Notes: generated by a model from the letters alone, not told the origin. 64,000 nucleotides of DNA from Caulobacter sp. FWC2 (GCF_002742625.1 NZ_PEBF01000001.1:1674001-1738000), one strand, 5' to 3'. Numbered from the stretch's first letter, positions 19,840 through 29,165 are shown. Numbers and translations are program-made.

Positions 19840-20613
19840 CTAGAGGCCGATCCGCTTGGCGCCTTCAGCGACCGTCACGACATCGAAGCCGTCCGCCACC
19901 GCGCGGTCGATCAGCCGCTCCAGCGCGCCCGTCGTACAGCCCCACTGGGAGGGCTCGTCCGCCACGTCGTGGGTGTAGAGGATGAGCCAGGCCTTGCGGG
20001 TCTTGGCCTTGTCCAGCCAGCCCTTGGCCACCGCCTCGCCGTCCTCGCCCTCGATGCCGACGGCCGGGGCCTGGTTGAGATCGGCCCCGTCGGCGATCAG
20101 GCCGTGGTGCAGGGCGCGCAGGGTCTTGAAGCGGCCGGCCAGGGCCGTCTTGGCCGGCGCGCCGACGTCGCCGTAGGGATAGGCGAAGCTGACCGGATCG
20201 CTCGCGCCCCAGGCCGCCAGGCTTTCGGCGTTCTGGTCGACATCGGCGATCGTGACGGCCTTCGATGACTGGCCGCAGTCCAGGTGCGAGAAGGTGTGGC
20301 AGGCGATCTCATGTCCGGCGTCGTGCAGGCGGCGAGCATCGGCGCCGGTGGCGAAGCGGCCCATCGGCCCGTCCCGTCCGGCCAGGCCCGCGGCGAAATA
20401 GTAGGTGCCGCGCAGGCCGCGCGCCTCCAGCGCCCTGGCCCCGGCCTCGCAGGCCGTGGCTGGCGCGTCGTCGAAGCTGAACGACACCATCGGCCGCTCC
20501 AGCGCCACCTTGGCCGGCCGGCGGTAGGCCAGGCGGATCAGCCGGCGGCGCAGCTTGCCCTTCAGGGTCCGGTCGGGCTCGTAGGCGTCGACCTTCTCGA
20601 ATTCGACCTGCAT
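19840..20613 (-). CDS. hfsH: HfsH, holdfast polysaccharide deacetylase
   Basis: HfsH removes acetyl groups from N-acetylglucosamine in the holdfast, needed for adhesion and cohesion. The 257-residue product has the polysaccharide deacetylase (NodB) motifs: MVSFSFDDAPATA (Asp-Asp of motif 1), IACHTFSHLD (His-x3-His metal ligands of motif 2), FAYPYGDVGAP and a C-terminal LILYTHDVADEP. It has no signal peptide, so it acts in the cytoplasm or at the inner face. Start ATG 20613 overlaps the hfsG stop by one base (TGATG), so a longer frame to 20934 is a shadow. Confidence 0.95.
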   Translation of the reverse strand: MQVEFEKVDAYEPDRTLKGKLRRRLIRLAYRRPAKVALERPMVSFSFDDAPATACEAGARALEARGLRGTYYFAAGLAGRDGPMGRFATGADARRLHDAGHEIACHTFSHLDCGQSSKAVTIADVDQNAESLAAWGASDPVSFAYPYGDVGAPAKTALAGRFKTLRALHHGLIADGADLNQAPAVGIEGEDGEAVAKGWLDKAKTRKAWLILYTHDVADEPSQWGCTTGALERLIDRAVADGFDVVTVAEGAKRIGL

Positions 20614-21542
20614 CAGACGGCCTCTATGTAGAGCGACGCGCGGTACAGCCGCATGGCGAACGCGCGAAGGGAAACGGGGGCGGCCTCGGCCAGGGCGACG
20701 CGCTTCAGCATCGGCCGCCAGACGCCGCGCAGCGGGAAGGGCTTCAGGGCCTTGGCGACCTTGTAGCTGGGATAGGCGCTGACGATGTCGCGGTGGCTGG
20801 CCACGACGCGCGCGAAATTGGCCGCCGACTGCTCGTACTTGGCGGCCATGGTCGTCGCGGCGTCCAGGCCCAGATGGGTGGCGGTATTGTCGATGTGCAG
20901 GATCGGATGCTGGCGCACCACCCGCATCGCCCACTCGACATCCTCCCAGCCCCAGCCGGCGAAGCCTTCGTCGAAGCCGATGGTCTCGAAGACATCGCGA
21001 CGGACCAGCAGGTTCGAGGTGAAGACGTGCTTTTCCGGCGCCTTGGCGCGCTCGGGCGCGGGCGTGCAGTCGCTCTTCAGCGCCATGGCTCTGTGCAGGG
21101 CGGTCTCGGGCCGCTGCGGCGTCTGGTCCAGGGTGAAGCCGCCGAACGCCACAGGCGCGCCGCTCTCGGCCACGGCGGCCCAGCGGCTGAGGAAGTCTGG
21201 GGTGTCGGGCAGCATGTCGCTGTCCAGGAACAGCAAGTGCTCGCCGCGCGCATGGCTGGCCAGGCGGTTGCGGCCCTTGGCGCGCCCCTCGTTGCTGGAG
21301 AGGCGCACGAAGCGGGCCGGGACGCGCAGCTTCTCGATACGGCGGGCGATGCGTTCGGCCAGGGCGTCATCGCCGCCGCCGTCGTCCAGCACCACGATCT
21401 CGGCGTGGGCGCCGGGATCGTCCAGCGCCTTGAGCAGGGCGCTGGGATCGTCGCGGAAGGTCGGGATCAGCACCGACAGGCGCGGTCGGGCGCTGGCCCA
21501 GGCGGCGTTCTCGATGCGGATTTCGGTGATGGGGGCGGTCAT
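20613..21542 (-). CDS. hfsG: HfsG, family 2 glycosyltransferase of holdfast synthesis
   Basis: A 309-residue GT-A glycosyltransferase that adds a sugar to the lipid-linked holdfast repeat unit (N-acetylglucosamine in Caulobacter). Visible motifs are LSVLIPTFRDDP, EIVVLDDGGGDD, the metal-binding LLFLDSDMLPD and the acceptor-site region GFAGWGWEDVEWAMRV. No membrane anchor is evident. It overlaps hfsF by four bases (ATGA, 21539-21542) and hfsH by one, so hfsF-G-H are translationally coupled. Confidence 0.95.
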   Translation of the reverse strand: MTAPITEIRIENAAWASARPRLSVLIPTFRDDPSALLKALDDPGAHAEIVVLDDGGGDDALAERIARRIEKLRVPARFVRLSSNEGRAKGRNRLASHARGEHLLFLDSDMLPDTPDFLSRWAAVAESGAPVAFGGFTLDQTPQRPETALHRAMALKSDCTPAPERAKAPEKHVFTSNLLVRRDVFETIGFDEGFAGWGWEDVEWAMRVVRQHPILHIDNTATHLGLDAATTMAAKYEQSAANFARVVASHRDIVSAYPSYKVAKALKPFPLRGVWRPMLKRVALAEAAPVSLRAFAMRLYRASLYIEAV

Positions 21543-22978
21543 AGGGCAGGGGCCCTCCGACGAAGTAGACCAGAAACCTTGCCGCGCAGGCCGCCGACAT
21601 CAAGGCCCAGCACGATCGCGCCATAGACCGCCGCGCCGACGCCGGCCTTCAGGGCCAGCTCCAGCAGGCCGCCGGGCGCGGGCAGGAGCCGCACCACCAG
21701 CGCCATGGCCACGCACGCGGTCCCGGCCTTGGCCAGCACCGCCCACGGGATCGGCAACGGGCAGGCGCGGCGGCCCAGGGCCCAGGCGGCGACGGCGCCA
21801 AGGCCGTAGCTGACCGTCGTGGCCCACAGGGCGCCGTCCAGGCCCAGGCGCGGGATCAGGACGAGGTTGAGAAGGACGTTGGCGATGGCCGGCGCGCTCA
21901 TGCTGACGATCAGCAGAGGCGTCCGGCGCGCCAGGGTGAAGGCTTGCAGCAGATAGTAGGTGGTCACGCCCGACAGCCAGCCGCTGGCGGCGATCCAGGG
22001 CGTCACGTGGCTGGCTCCGGCTCGCAGGTCCTCGCCGATCATCAGCTCGGCCAGGGGGCGGGCGACAAGGGCCAGGCCGACGGCGGCGGGCAGGGTCAGC
22101 AGGGTCATGAAGCTGGCCTGTTCGTGGGCGGCCTCGGTCAGGGCCGACTGGCCGCCGCGCTCGAGCGCCGAGATCAGGGCGGGCGCGCCGGCCATGCCCA
22201 GCCAGATGAAGACCACGTCCAGCGTGCGGCTGCCCAGCGAATAGCCGGCGTGATAGACGCCGACCGTCGTCTCGTTGAGGAACACGCCCAGCAGCAGCCG
22301 GTCGGTGCTGGCCAGCACCAGGGCCAGGATCAGCGACAGGGCGACGGGCAGTCCGTAGGCGGCATAGGTTCTGGCCAGCGCCTTGTCGAACTTGCCGCCG
22401 ACCATGTGCTTGAGTTCTCGCGGCAGGATCAGGGCCAGGCACAGCACCGAGATCAGGCCCGAACCCAGGCTCGGCGCGGCGCCGCCCAGGCCGGTGAGCG
22501 CCAGCGCCAGGCCCAGGGCGAAGCCGCCCGCGACCTGGATGATGGTCAGCACGGCCGCCCCCGAGACCTCCCCGGCGGCGCGGCGGCGCTCCAGGGCCAG
22601 CTTCATCAGGCTGCCGACCAGGATGGAGCCGAGCGCCGCGAAGATGGCGCTCTTGAGGGCCGCGTTCAGCGGCAGCGCCGCCACGACGACGCCAACGACC
22701 GGCACGGCAAGGGCCGCAATGATCCACAGGAGATAGAGCGTGGCGAAATGGTCGGCGATCCGGCCATCCTCAGCGCGGGTCGCCAGGAAGCGGGCCATGG
22801 ACGCCTCGGTCCAGGCCAGCATGGCGGTCTGGGTCAGGCTGCCGACCGAGAAAGCCAGGGCGTAGACGCCGTACTGGGCCGGATCCAGCACGCGCGTGAA
22901 CAGCACGATGGTGAGCAGCCCCACCACGCCTTGCACCACATTGACCGGCAGATAACCGAGGACGCCGCGCCAGAACAT
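21539..22978 (-). CDS. hfsF: HfsF, lipid-linked oligosaccharide flippase (Wzx)
   Basis: A 479-residue polytopic protein of the polysaccharide transporter (PST/Wzx) family with 12-14 predicted membrane segments starting at residue 8 (LPVNVVQGVVGLLTIVLFTR). The motif VGVYHAGYSLGS near residue 240 and FTRVLDPAQYGVYALAFSVG at the N-terminus are typical. It moves undecaprenyl-linked holdfast subunits across the inner membrane for polymerisation. Its start lies ten bases after the hfsE stop. Confidence 0.95.
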   Translation of the reverse strand: MFWRGVLGYLPVNVVQGVVGLLTIVLFTRVLDPAQYGVYALAFSVGSLTQTAMLAWTEASMARFLATRAEDGRIADHFATLYLLWIIAALAVPVVGVVVAALPLNAALKSAIFAALGSILVGSLMKLALERRRAAGEVSGAAVLTIIQVAGGFALGLALALTGLGGAAPSLGSGLISVLCLALILPRELKHMVGGKFDKALARTYAAYGLPVALSLILALVLASTDRLLLGVFLNETTVGVYHAGYSLGSRTLDVVFIWLGMAGAPALISALERGGQSALTEAAHEQASFMTLLTLPAAVGLALVARPLAELMIGEDLRAGASHVTPWIAASGWLSGVTTYYLLQAFTLARRTPLLIVSMSAPAIANVLLNLVLIPRLGLDGALWATTVSYGLGAVAAWALGRRACPLPIPWAVLAKAGTACVAMALVVRLLPAPGGLLELALKAGVGAAVYGAIVLGLDVGGLRGKVSGLLRRRAPAL

Positions 22979-22988
22979 CGCCAGCCGC

Positions 22989-24503
22989 CTAGCGCACCGC
23001 CGACCGGTCCCCGAGCAGGCAGGGGATGGTCATGACGATGACGTAGAGGTCCAGCCAGAAGGACTGGCGCTCGATATATTCGACGTCGAGGGCCACGCGC
23101 AGGCGGACGCTCTCAGGCGTGTCGACGGGGCCGCGCGAGCCCTTGATGGCCGCCCAGCCGGTCAGGCCCGGCTTCATGCGGTGGCGGTGGGCGTATTCGG
23201 CGACCAGCTTGGCTGACTCGACGCCGCCGGTCTTCATGCCGATGGCGTGGGGGCGGGGACCGACGATCGACATCTCGCCGGCCAGCACGTTGAACAGCTG
23301 CGGCAGCTCGTCGAGGCTGGTCTTGCGGATGAACTTGCCGACCTTGGTGACGCGGTCGTCATTGGCGCTGATCTGGCGCGCGGCGTGGGCGTCGGCCATC
23401 TCGTGGCGCATGGAGCGGAACTTCCAGACCAGGATCGCCTCGTTGTTGAAGCCGTGTCGGCGCTGGCGGAAGAAGATCGGACCGGGGCTGTCCAGCTTGA
23501 CCGCCAGGGCGACGATCAGCATGACCGGGCCGGCGACCAGCAGGCCCGCGCTCGCCACGACCAGGTCCTGGGCCCGCTTGATCCACGCCTGGCGCGCGCC
23601 GGTGGCGGCTCCCGACAGTTCGTTCTCGCCGCCGGCCACGATGCGGGCCAGGGCGGCGTCGTCCTCGGCGGGGCCGCCGACGTCGATGAAGAGGTTCACA
23701 GGATTGGGCAGCACGCCCAGCTTCTCGACCAGCTGGCGGACGCGGCCCTGGGCCGCCGACTCCACCGCGATCACCACGCGGTCGACATAGGGCATGATGC
23801 GGTGGTCGAGCAGGGCGGTGGTGTCGCCCAGCACCGGCACGCCCATGATGTTTCCGGGTGCGCGGTCCATGCGGTCGTCGAACACGCCCAGGACATTGGC
23901 TTCGCCCGTGCGAAGGGCCGCCCCGATCAGGCGCTCGGCGTTGGTCGTGGCGCCGACGACGATGATGTTGGGGGTCAGGCGGCCCAGCTGGCGGCCGCGC
24001 GCGATGATCGTCCACCAGGCGACGTGCAGGGCGGCGACGCCGGCCGTCGCGGCTAGCAGCGTCCAGACGACCGGCGCCTCGACGCCGCCCGACGGCAGCA
24101 GCGCCACGGCGGCGGCCAGCAGGCCCACGCCCAGCGCCAGGCCCGTCCGGGCCATGTGCCGCAAAAGGTCCTGCTTGCGCGGGAAGGCGTAGGCGCCGAG
24201 CATCCGCAAGGCGACCAGTCCGGTCACCGCCCACAGGCCGGCGACCAGGGGATGGTCCTCCAAGGTCAGCGCCAGCGCGACGCCAGCGGCGGTCAGGACG
24301 TCGACGATGCGGAAGGTGCGCGACAGGAGCCGCGCCTCGAGCCGAGCCCGCGACGGGATCAACTGTCCAGGCCGGAACGGTCCGCGCCGCGCCCGCCCCG
24401 GATCGCCGCTAGCGCCGCCCGAAACGCGCGTCCCCATTTCCGTTCCGCCCACGAAGGCGACAGCGGATTCGGCGGACGAAGCGGGGGAGGGGATCGGACG
24501 CAT
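22989..24503 (-). CDS. hfsE: HfsE, undecaprenyl-phosphate sugar-1-phosphate transferase
   Basis: HfsE starts holdfast synthesis by transferring a sugar phosphate to undecaprenyl phosphate. The 504-residue protein has an N-terminal four-helix membrane domain (about 65-165), a Rossmann-like linker (NIIVVGATTNAERLIGAAL), and the bacterial sugar-transferase domain after one membrane helix: KLDSPGPIFFRQRRHG, VWKFRSMRHEM, RKTSLDELPQLFNVL, MSIVGPRPHAIGM and MKPGLTGWAAI. Start ATG 24503 was taken; longer frames to 24596 run into the tRNA-proximal region. It is the first gene of the leftward hfsEFGH operon, with its promoter in the 130 bases before the tRNA. Confidence 0.95.
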   Translation of the reverse strand: MRPIPSPASSAESAVAFVGGTEMGTRVSGGASGDPGRARRGPFRPGQLIPSRARLEARLLSRTFRIVDVLTAAGVALALTLEDHPLVAGLWAVTGLVALRMLGAYAFPRKQDLLRHMARTGLALGVGLLAAAVALLPSGGVEAPVVWTLLAATAGVAALHVAWWTIIARGRQLGRLTPNIIVVGATTNAERLIGAALRTGEANVLGVFDDRMDRAPGNIMGVPVLGDTTALLDHRIMPYVDRVVIAVESAAQGRVRQLVEKLGVLPNPVNLFIDVGGPAEDDAALARIVAGGENELSGAATGARQAWIKRAQDLVVASAGLLVAGPVMLIVALAVKLDSPGPIFFRQRRHGFNNEAILVWKFRSMRHEMADAHAARQISANDDRVTKVGKFIRKTSLDELPQLFNVLAGEMSIVGPRPHAIGMKTGGVESAKLVAEYAHRHRMKPGLTGWAAIKGSRGPVDTPESVRLRVALDVEYIERQSFWLDLYVIVMTIPCLLGDRSAVR

Positions 24504-24635
24504 GGCACTCGTCGTTGGAAAAACCCTGTTCAACCTAGCGAGGCCGTCTGAGCACCGCGTTAACAGGCGAATTTTCCGCATAAGCGCCGTTGTCATCCTG
24601 AAGCGAACAGGCTATCCAGCCGCTCCCTCTCAGGA

Positions 24636-24726
24636 GGAGACGTGGCCGAGAGGCTGAAGGCACCGCTTTGCTAAAGCGGCATACCTCAAAAGGGTATCGA
24701 GGGTTCGAATCCCTCCGTCTCCGCCA
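24636..24726 (+). tRNA. tRNA-Ser (anticodon GCU)
   Basis: A complete class II tRNA with long variable arm. Acceptor stem GGAGACG pairs with CGTCTCC (24716-24722), the anticodon stem CCGCT/AGCGG encloses loop TTGCTAA with GCT, the T-loop is GGTTCGAATCC, and a CCA is encoded at 24724-24726. It reads AGC/AGU codons. It marks the change from conserved chromosomal genes to accessory content. Confidence 0.98.
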
Positions 24727-24837
24727 ACTTCCCATTCAACCTGCTGTTTTCATTGTAAGTATGCAGCTTTGATCTGAGCCGGCCCCACTTTTGGTCCCAC
24801 TTCGTCAAGTTGGGCTGGGTCGATCTAGAGGAAAGCG

Positions 24838-25125
24838 TCAGCGCGATCGCGCTTGTCGGCGCGCCCGCAGTGTGAGGACGGCCACGACCAATACTGCTGA
24901 GATCGTTAGCAGACCGGCCCAAACTACGGCGCCGTAGGCTGGCCCATGGGCGATGGCCTGGATCAGGTAGGCCAGCACGATCCCCCCGTAGCCGCCGATC
25001 CGCATCGCCTGAATGATACGGCGCGGCAGGTCGCGGCCTAGCAGGTCGCGCTGGTGGCGGGTCAGGCTGAGGCACAGGGCCAGGAAGCTGACCACGCCCA
25101 CGATCAGGGTGAGGAGCGCGATCAT
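24838..25125 (-). CDS. DUF3325 small membrane protein of iron-uptake operon
   Basis: A 95-residue protein with three hydrophobic segments (about 2-19, 42-62, 66-84), a pattern typical of DUF3325 members. The motif CLSLTRHQRDLLGRDLPRR after the first helix is characteristic. The family occurs with siderophore TonB receptors and PepSY proteins; no biochemical function is established. Its ATG overlaps the stop of the PepSY gene by four bases, so it is the last gene of the receptor operon. Confidence 0.82.
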   Translation of the reverse strand: MIALLTLIVGVVSFLALCLSLTRHQRDLLGRDLPRRIIQAMRIGGYGGIVLAYLIQAIAHGPAYGAVVWAGLLTISAVLVVAVLTLRARRQARSR

Positions 25126-26681
25126 GCGGCGACCGCCTCCCGCCCCTTGGCCGGACGTTTGGCGGCGGCCTTGGGCTTGTGGGTGTGCGCTTTCCAGGCC
25201 GCCCAGCCGATCAGGCCGGCCAGGACCAGCAGGGTCAAGTCAAAGCCCGCGAACACCCGGTCGCCGCGCATCAGGCTGGCGAACAGATTGCGCGGGGTGG
25301 TCAGGGCGTTGACCACCGGCACGGCCGCAAACAAGATTGCGGCGGCGCCCAGGGCCTCGACCCAGGCCCGCTTGGCTGGCCGGGTTAGGGTCCAGACCAG
25401 CACCGCGCCCCAGGCGATGAACAGGCTGTCGACTTCCCAGTCGGCGCGGCGCGGCATTTGCAGCGGCAACAGGCGGTTGGCCAGAAAATAGACGGCGATG
25501 CCGGCCGGTAGACCGGCGATGGTGGCGATGTTCAGCCGTTCGACCAGCGAGAAGCCGAAGTGCGGCTTGGCCGGGTCAGCCAGGCGCCCGCGTCGCTTGA
25601 CGGTCCACAGCACCAGGCCTGTGGCGATCATGGTCGCTCCGCCCAGGCCAGACAGGAAATACAGCCAGCGCAGCAGGCTCCTGGCGTAGCGACCGGCGTG
25701 CAAGCCGATCATCACGCTCTCGGTCTTGGCCGCCGCGCCGGCGTTGTTTGGGCTGGCCAGCAACGCGCCGCTGATCCCGTCGAACACCAGGGTCTCGCCC
25801 CGGTTGGCCATACGGTCGTTGCTGGAGCGAGTCAGGCTGACGCGGGCGTTGGCGTCGCCAGGATTTGTGATCGAGACATAGCCTATGCCGGCGCCGTTCC
25901 ACTGGCTGCGGGCCGTTTCGAACATCGGGGCCAGCGGAGCCTGGGCGACGGAGCGCCCGACCCGCTCGACCGGCGGGGCGGAAGGGAAGGCCTGGTCGAA
26001 GAAGGTCGCCCGGTCCTTGTAGACCGCCGCGACGCCGAACGGCATGTACTGCCGGTCCAGGGTGACCAGACCCGTGTAGGTGATCATCAGATAGAAGGGC
26101 AGGGCGAGCACAGCGGTGACATTGTGGGCGTCCAGCCAGCTCCGCTGCCCCTTACCGAAACGCAGCGTGAAGAAGTCGACGAAGATCTTCTTGTGGGTGA
26201 CCACGCCCGACAGGATCGCGACCAGCATGACCATAGCGCACGCCCCGACAATGTAGCGAGCCCACATCACCGGCAGGTAGTGCAGGTCAAAATGGAAGCG
26301 GTAGAGGAAGAAGCCGCCCTGGGTGGCGCGGGTCGTCACCTCGCGACCGTCACCGTCGAGGATCGCCTCGGTCTGGCGGCCTGTGGCGGGCGCGTGGGCC
26401 GGCGACTGCCAGTAGACCTGGGTGGCGGCGCTGCGGCGACCCGGCACGCTGATGAACCAACTCTGGGCGTTCGGCGAGGTTCGTTGCAGGAAGGCGATAG
26501 CGTTCTGGGTGGCGATCTCCGGGGAGGCGGCGGCGGTGATTTCAGGCTGCATCCAGCGGGTGATCTCCTCCTGGAAATAGGCCGCCGTGCCGGTGGTGAA
26601 GATGGCCAGCAGTATCCAGCCGACCACCAGGCCCGACCATGTGTGCAGCCACGCCATGGACTGCCGGAACCCGCCCTTCAC
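25122..26681 (-). CDS. PepSY-associated membrane protein (putative ferric-siderophore reductase)
   Basis: A 519-residue inner-membrane protein with four main membrane anchors (about 10-30, 150-172, 202-224, 358-380) and more at the C-terminus. Large periplasmic loops carry PepSY-type sequence, and helix-flanking histidines in MAWLHTWSGLVVGW, RFHFDLHYL and LDAHNVTAV are typical of the family that includes FsrB/PiuB-like proteins. These are thought to reduce ferric siderophores in the periplasm using heme-bound electrons. The start is GTG 26681, whose GTGA overlaps the DUF3649 stop; a frame up to 26756 is a shadow of that gene. Second-last gene of the Fur-boxed receptor operon. Confidence 0.88.
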   Translation of the reverse strand: MKGGFRQSMAWLHTWSGLVVGWILLAIFTTGTAAYFQEEITRWMQPEITAAASPEIATQNAIAFLQRTSPNAQSWFISVPGRRSAATQVYWQSPAHAPATGRQTEAILDGDGREVTTRATQGGFFLYRFHFDLHYLPVMWARYIVGACAMVMLVAILSGVVTHKKIFVDFFTLRFGKGQRSWLDAHNVTAVLALPFYLMITYTGLVTLDRQYMPFGVAAVYKDRATFFDQAFPSAPPVERVGRSVAQAPLAPMFETARSQWNGAGIGYVSITNPGDANARVSLTRSSNDRMANRGETLVFDGISGALLASPNNAGAAAKTESVMIGLHAGRYARSLLRWLYFLSGLGGATMIATGLVLWTVKRRGRLADPAKPHFGFSLVERLNIATIAGLPAGIAVYFLANRLLPLQMPRRADWEVDSLFIAWGAVLVWTLTRPAKRAWVEALGAAAILFAAVPVVNALTTPRNLFASLMRGDRVFAGFDLTLLVLAGLIGWAAWKAHTHKPKAAAKRPAKGREAVAA

Positions 26682-27007
26682 AACCGGCCTCCCAGATGGA
26701 TCGACAGCCACAAGACCGCGCCCAGCACCATCACGGCGCTGGTCATCCAGGCCCAAACGGTCAGGGTGCGACGGGCCGAGAAGGCCAGCAGGATAATGAC
26801 CGCATAGATCGCGAACGAGGCCAGGGTGGCGGTCGTGGCCGCCTCGCTGGGGGCCATCGGTAGGCCCCGAGCCAGCAGACCGACCACCAAGCTAGTGACG
26901 AGGTAGCCGCCGGGGATCGCCGCCACGGCGCGCGCGGCGATGTCCAGCCTCTCGCGGGTTTCCAGGCTTTTGGCGGGACGAGCCCCCGCTGGCTTTACGC
27001 TCATCAT
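26678..27007 (-). CDS. DUF3649 small membrane protein of iron-uptake operon
   Basis: A 109-residue protein with a short basic N-terminus and three membrane segments (AAIPGGYLVTSLVVGLLARG, LASFAIYAVIILLAF, WMTSAVMVLGAVLWLSI). The glycine-tyrosine of PGGYLVTS and the AFSARRTLTVWAW loop are DUF3649 hallmarks. The family accompanies TonB siderophore receptors; role unknown, perhaps a subunit of the PepSY reductase. Start ATG 27007 (or 27004) is 11 bases after the receptor stop; the end overlaps the PepSY start. Confidence 0.84.
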   Translation of the reverse strand: MMSVKPAGARPAKSLETRERLDIAARAVAAIPGGYLVTSLVVGLLARGLPMAPSEAATTATLASFAIYAVIILLAFSARRTLTVWAWMTSAVMVLGAVLWLSIHLGGRL

Positions 27008-27018
27008 GCCCCGCGATC

Positions 27019-29127
27019 CTAGAAGCTGCGGCGCAGGCTCAGGCGCCAGTTGCGCGGCGCCCCGGGGGTGATCCGGTCCAAGCAGCAGGCGTCGGGGAAG
27101 TAGCGTTTGTCGGTCAAATTGTCGGCGGTCAAGTTCAGGTCCCACGGACCCAAGTCATAGGACAGGCCGGCGTTCAGCAAGGTGTAGGAGGGCAGGGTAT
27201 AGAGCTGGCCTTCGTACAGGTGCTTGTCGCTATTGTAGAGTAGGCCCAGGCTCATCCCCAGGCGCGCGAAGATCCCCTCCTGCACCGTGTACTTGCCCCA
27301 GAGGTTCAGGCTGTTTTCCGGGAAGTTGGCCAGCGGCAGACCGACGGGCAGGGTGTTGTCCTTGGTGACCTTGGCGTTGATATGGGCGTAGGCCGCCGTG
27401 ACCACGACAGCGGTGGTCGGGCGCCAGGCGCCCTCGACCTCGACGCCTCGGCTGCGCTGCTCGCCGGTGACCACATAGAAGAACAGGTGATCGGGATCGT
27501 CGGTGGCCACGTTCTGGCGGGTCAGCTGGTAGGCGGCGATCGAACCCGACAGCATGCCGTCCTCGGTTCGCACCTTCAGCCCTGCCTCGATGTTCTGGCC
27601 GGTCTCGGGCGGCAGTAGGCTGCCGTCGAACGTCGTCTGCCAGCTCGGCGTCGGGGTGAACGACTTGGAATAATTGGCGTAGAGCGAAGCGCCCGGGGTT
27701 AGCGACCAAGTGGCGCCGGCGCTGGGGCTGAACTTCTTGTCCTCCTGGCCGCCCGACTTTGCCTGGTCCCAGCGGCCGCCAACCGTCAGCGTCAGGTGCT
27801 CGCCAATGGTGATGTGGTCGTGCAGGTAGAAGCCCAACTGGCTGGTCTTGCCCTTGGTCGGCGACAGGGCGTCTGTGTTGGGTACATGGGGCGCGTCGTA
27901 GTCCGGGTTCAGGATGTCTAGCGCGTTGTCGGAGGGATTGTAGTTGCCGACTCCGGCATTGACGTTGCGCATGCGGTGATAGTCGAGGCCGGCCAGAACC
28001 TTGTGGCCGATGGCGCCGGTGTTGAAGGTCGCCGTCAGACGGCTGTCGGCCCCGAACTCCTTGTCGGTCTCGAAGAACGGCCCGTAGAGGTAGCGGCCCA
28101 GCACATGGCCCTGCTGCACGCCATCGACGACATTGTCGTCCATGAAACCCGCCACGAACATCCAACGGTTCCAATAGGTCTGACGCTTCTCGTAGCGGAC
28201 CGTTTGGCTGAATTTGAAGGTGTCGCTGAAGCGGTGATCGAACACATAGCCGATCTGCTTGGCGTTGAGGTTGTTGATCGCCCGCTCGGCGCCCCGGCTG
28301 TTGACGTCGAAATCGAGCGGCAGCGGACCGTGAGCGCTGGGCAGGATCGTGCCCCAAGCGCTGAGCGGCGACCACGGGCTGTCATAATCCCGCTGGTAGC
28401 GGCCCAGGAGGGTCAGGCGGGTGTCTGCGCCGATCTTCCAGGTCAGGGCTGGGGCGATGTAGATTCGCTGCGAATGGGAGTTCTTCACGAAGGCGTCGGC
28501 GTCGCGATAGACGAGGTTGACGCGACCCAGCAGCGACCCGTCCTTGGTCAGGGCGTGGTTGGCGTCGACGGTGATTTCGCGCAGGTCGTAAGAGCCGGTG
28601 GCGACGCCGACATCCAGCAGGGGCTCTGCCTTCGGCCGCTTACTGACCAGGTTGACCACCCCGCCTAGCGGCGAGGCGCCAAACAGCACCGAGGCCGGCC
28701 CCTTGACCACCTCGACCTGCTCAAGCCCGGCCAGCTCGTTGACAGCCCCTGCGACATTGCCGCTGGTCAGGCCGTCCAGGAAGATGCTGCCGTAAGCCGC
28801 GTCGTAGCCGCGGATCTGAAAGGCGTCGAAATAGCCGTAGGTGCTGCTGCGCGATACGCCCGCGACGTTCCGCAAGGCGTCGGCTAGGCGGGTGATCCCC
28901 TGTTCCTGCAAGGTCTGGGCAGTGATCACGGAGATCGCGCGGGCTGTTTCCAGAGGGGGAATGTCGGTCTTCAGGCTGGCCGGCTCGCCGGGACGGATCC
29001 CGGTCACGGTCACGCTCTCGACCTCCGTGCGCTGCTGATCGATGGCTGGCGCATCGGCGGCCATGGCCGCGCCCGCGACGAGGAAGCCCGTCGAGCCAGC
29101 AAACAACGCCCTTTTGATCCCACCCAT
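27019..29127 (-). CDS. TonB-dependent siderophore receptor
   Basis: A 702-residue outer-membrane beta-barrel receptor. A signal peptide (AGSTGFLVAGAAMAADA) precedes a TonB box-like stretch (VESVTVTGI) and the plug domain: ISVITAQTLQEQGITRLADA, the DGL of IFLDGLTSGN, and VEVVKGPASVLFGASPLGGV. The barrel ends with the expected terminal aromatic motif LSLRRSF. The substrate is a ferric siderophore by family; which one is unknown. A perfect palindromic Fur-like site lies 21 bases before the start codon. The three small membrane-protein genes downstream support a complete ferric-siderophore import and reduction unit, although no periplasmic binding protein or ABC permease is nearby. Confidence 0.95.
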   Translation of the reverse strand: MGGIKRALFAGSTGFLVAGAAMAADAPAIDQQRTEVESVTVTGIRPGEPASLKTDIPPLETARAISVITAQTLQEQGITRLADALRNVAGVSRSSTYGYFDAFQIRGYDAAYGSIFLDGLTSGNVAGAVNELAGLEQVEVVKGPASVLFGASPLGGVVNLVSKRPKAEPLLDVGVATGSYDLREITVDANHALTKDGSLLGRVNLVYRDADAFVKNSHSQRIYIAPALTWKIGADTRLTLLGRYQRDYDSPWSPLSAWGTILPSAHGPLPLDFDVNSRGAERAINNLNAKQIGYVFDHRFSDTFKFSQTVRYEKRQTYWNRWMFVAGFMDDNVVDGVQQGHVLGRYLYGPFFETDKEFGADSRLTATFNTGAIGHKVLAGLDYHRMRNVNAGVGNYNPSDNALDILNPDYDAPHVPNTDALSPTKGKTSQLGFYLHDHITIGEHLTLTVGGRWDQAKSGGQEDKKFSPSAGATWSLTPGASLYANYSKSFTPTPSWQTTFDGSLLPPETGQNIEAGLKVRTEDGMLSGSIAAYQLTRQNVATDDPDHLFFYVVTGEQRSRGVEVEGAWRPTTAVVVTAAYAHINAKVTKDNTLPVGLPLANFPENSLNLWGKYTVQEGIFARLGMSLGLLYNSDKHLYEGQLYTLPSYTLLNAGLSYDLGPWDLNLTADNLTDKRYFPDACCLDRITPGAPRNWRLSLRRSF

Positions 29128-29148
29128 GAACTTCGTCCCTAAGCCGTG

Positions 29149-29165
29149 TTGCGAATTATTCGCAA
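29149..29165 (-). promoter_or_regulatory. Fur-like operator, perfect 8-1-8 palindrome
   Basis: TTGCGAAT-T-ATTCGCAA is a perfect inverted repeat 21 bases upstream of the TonB receptor start. Sequence and position fit alphaproteobacterial Fur boxes, which commonly contain TGCxAAT-ATTxGCA halves. Confidence 0.75.

Noticed and set aside
24686..25075. Minus-strand frame ending in AETEGFEPSIPF across tRNA-Ser
   Set aside because: This is the well-known artefact of translating the antisense strand of a tRNA-Ser; no real protein.
27230..28375. 381-codon frame overlapping the TonB receptor
   Set aside because: Same strand, other phase; Arg/Gln-rich shadow with no domain.
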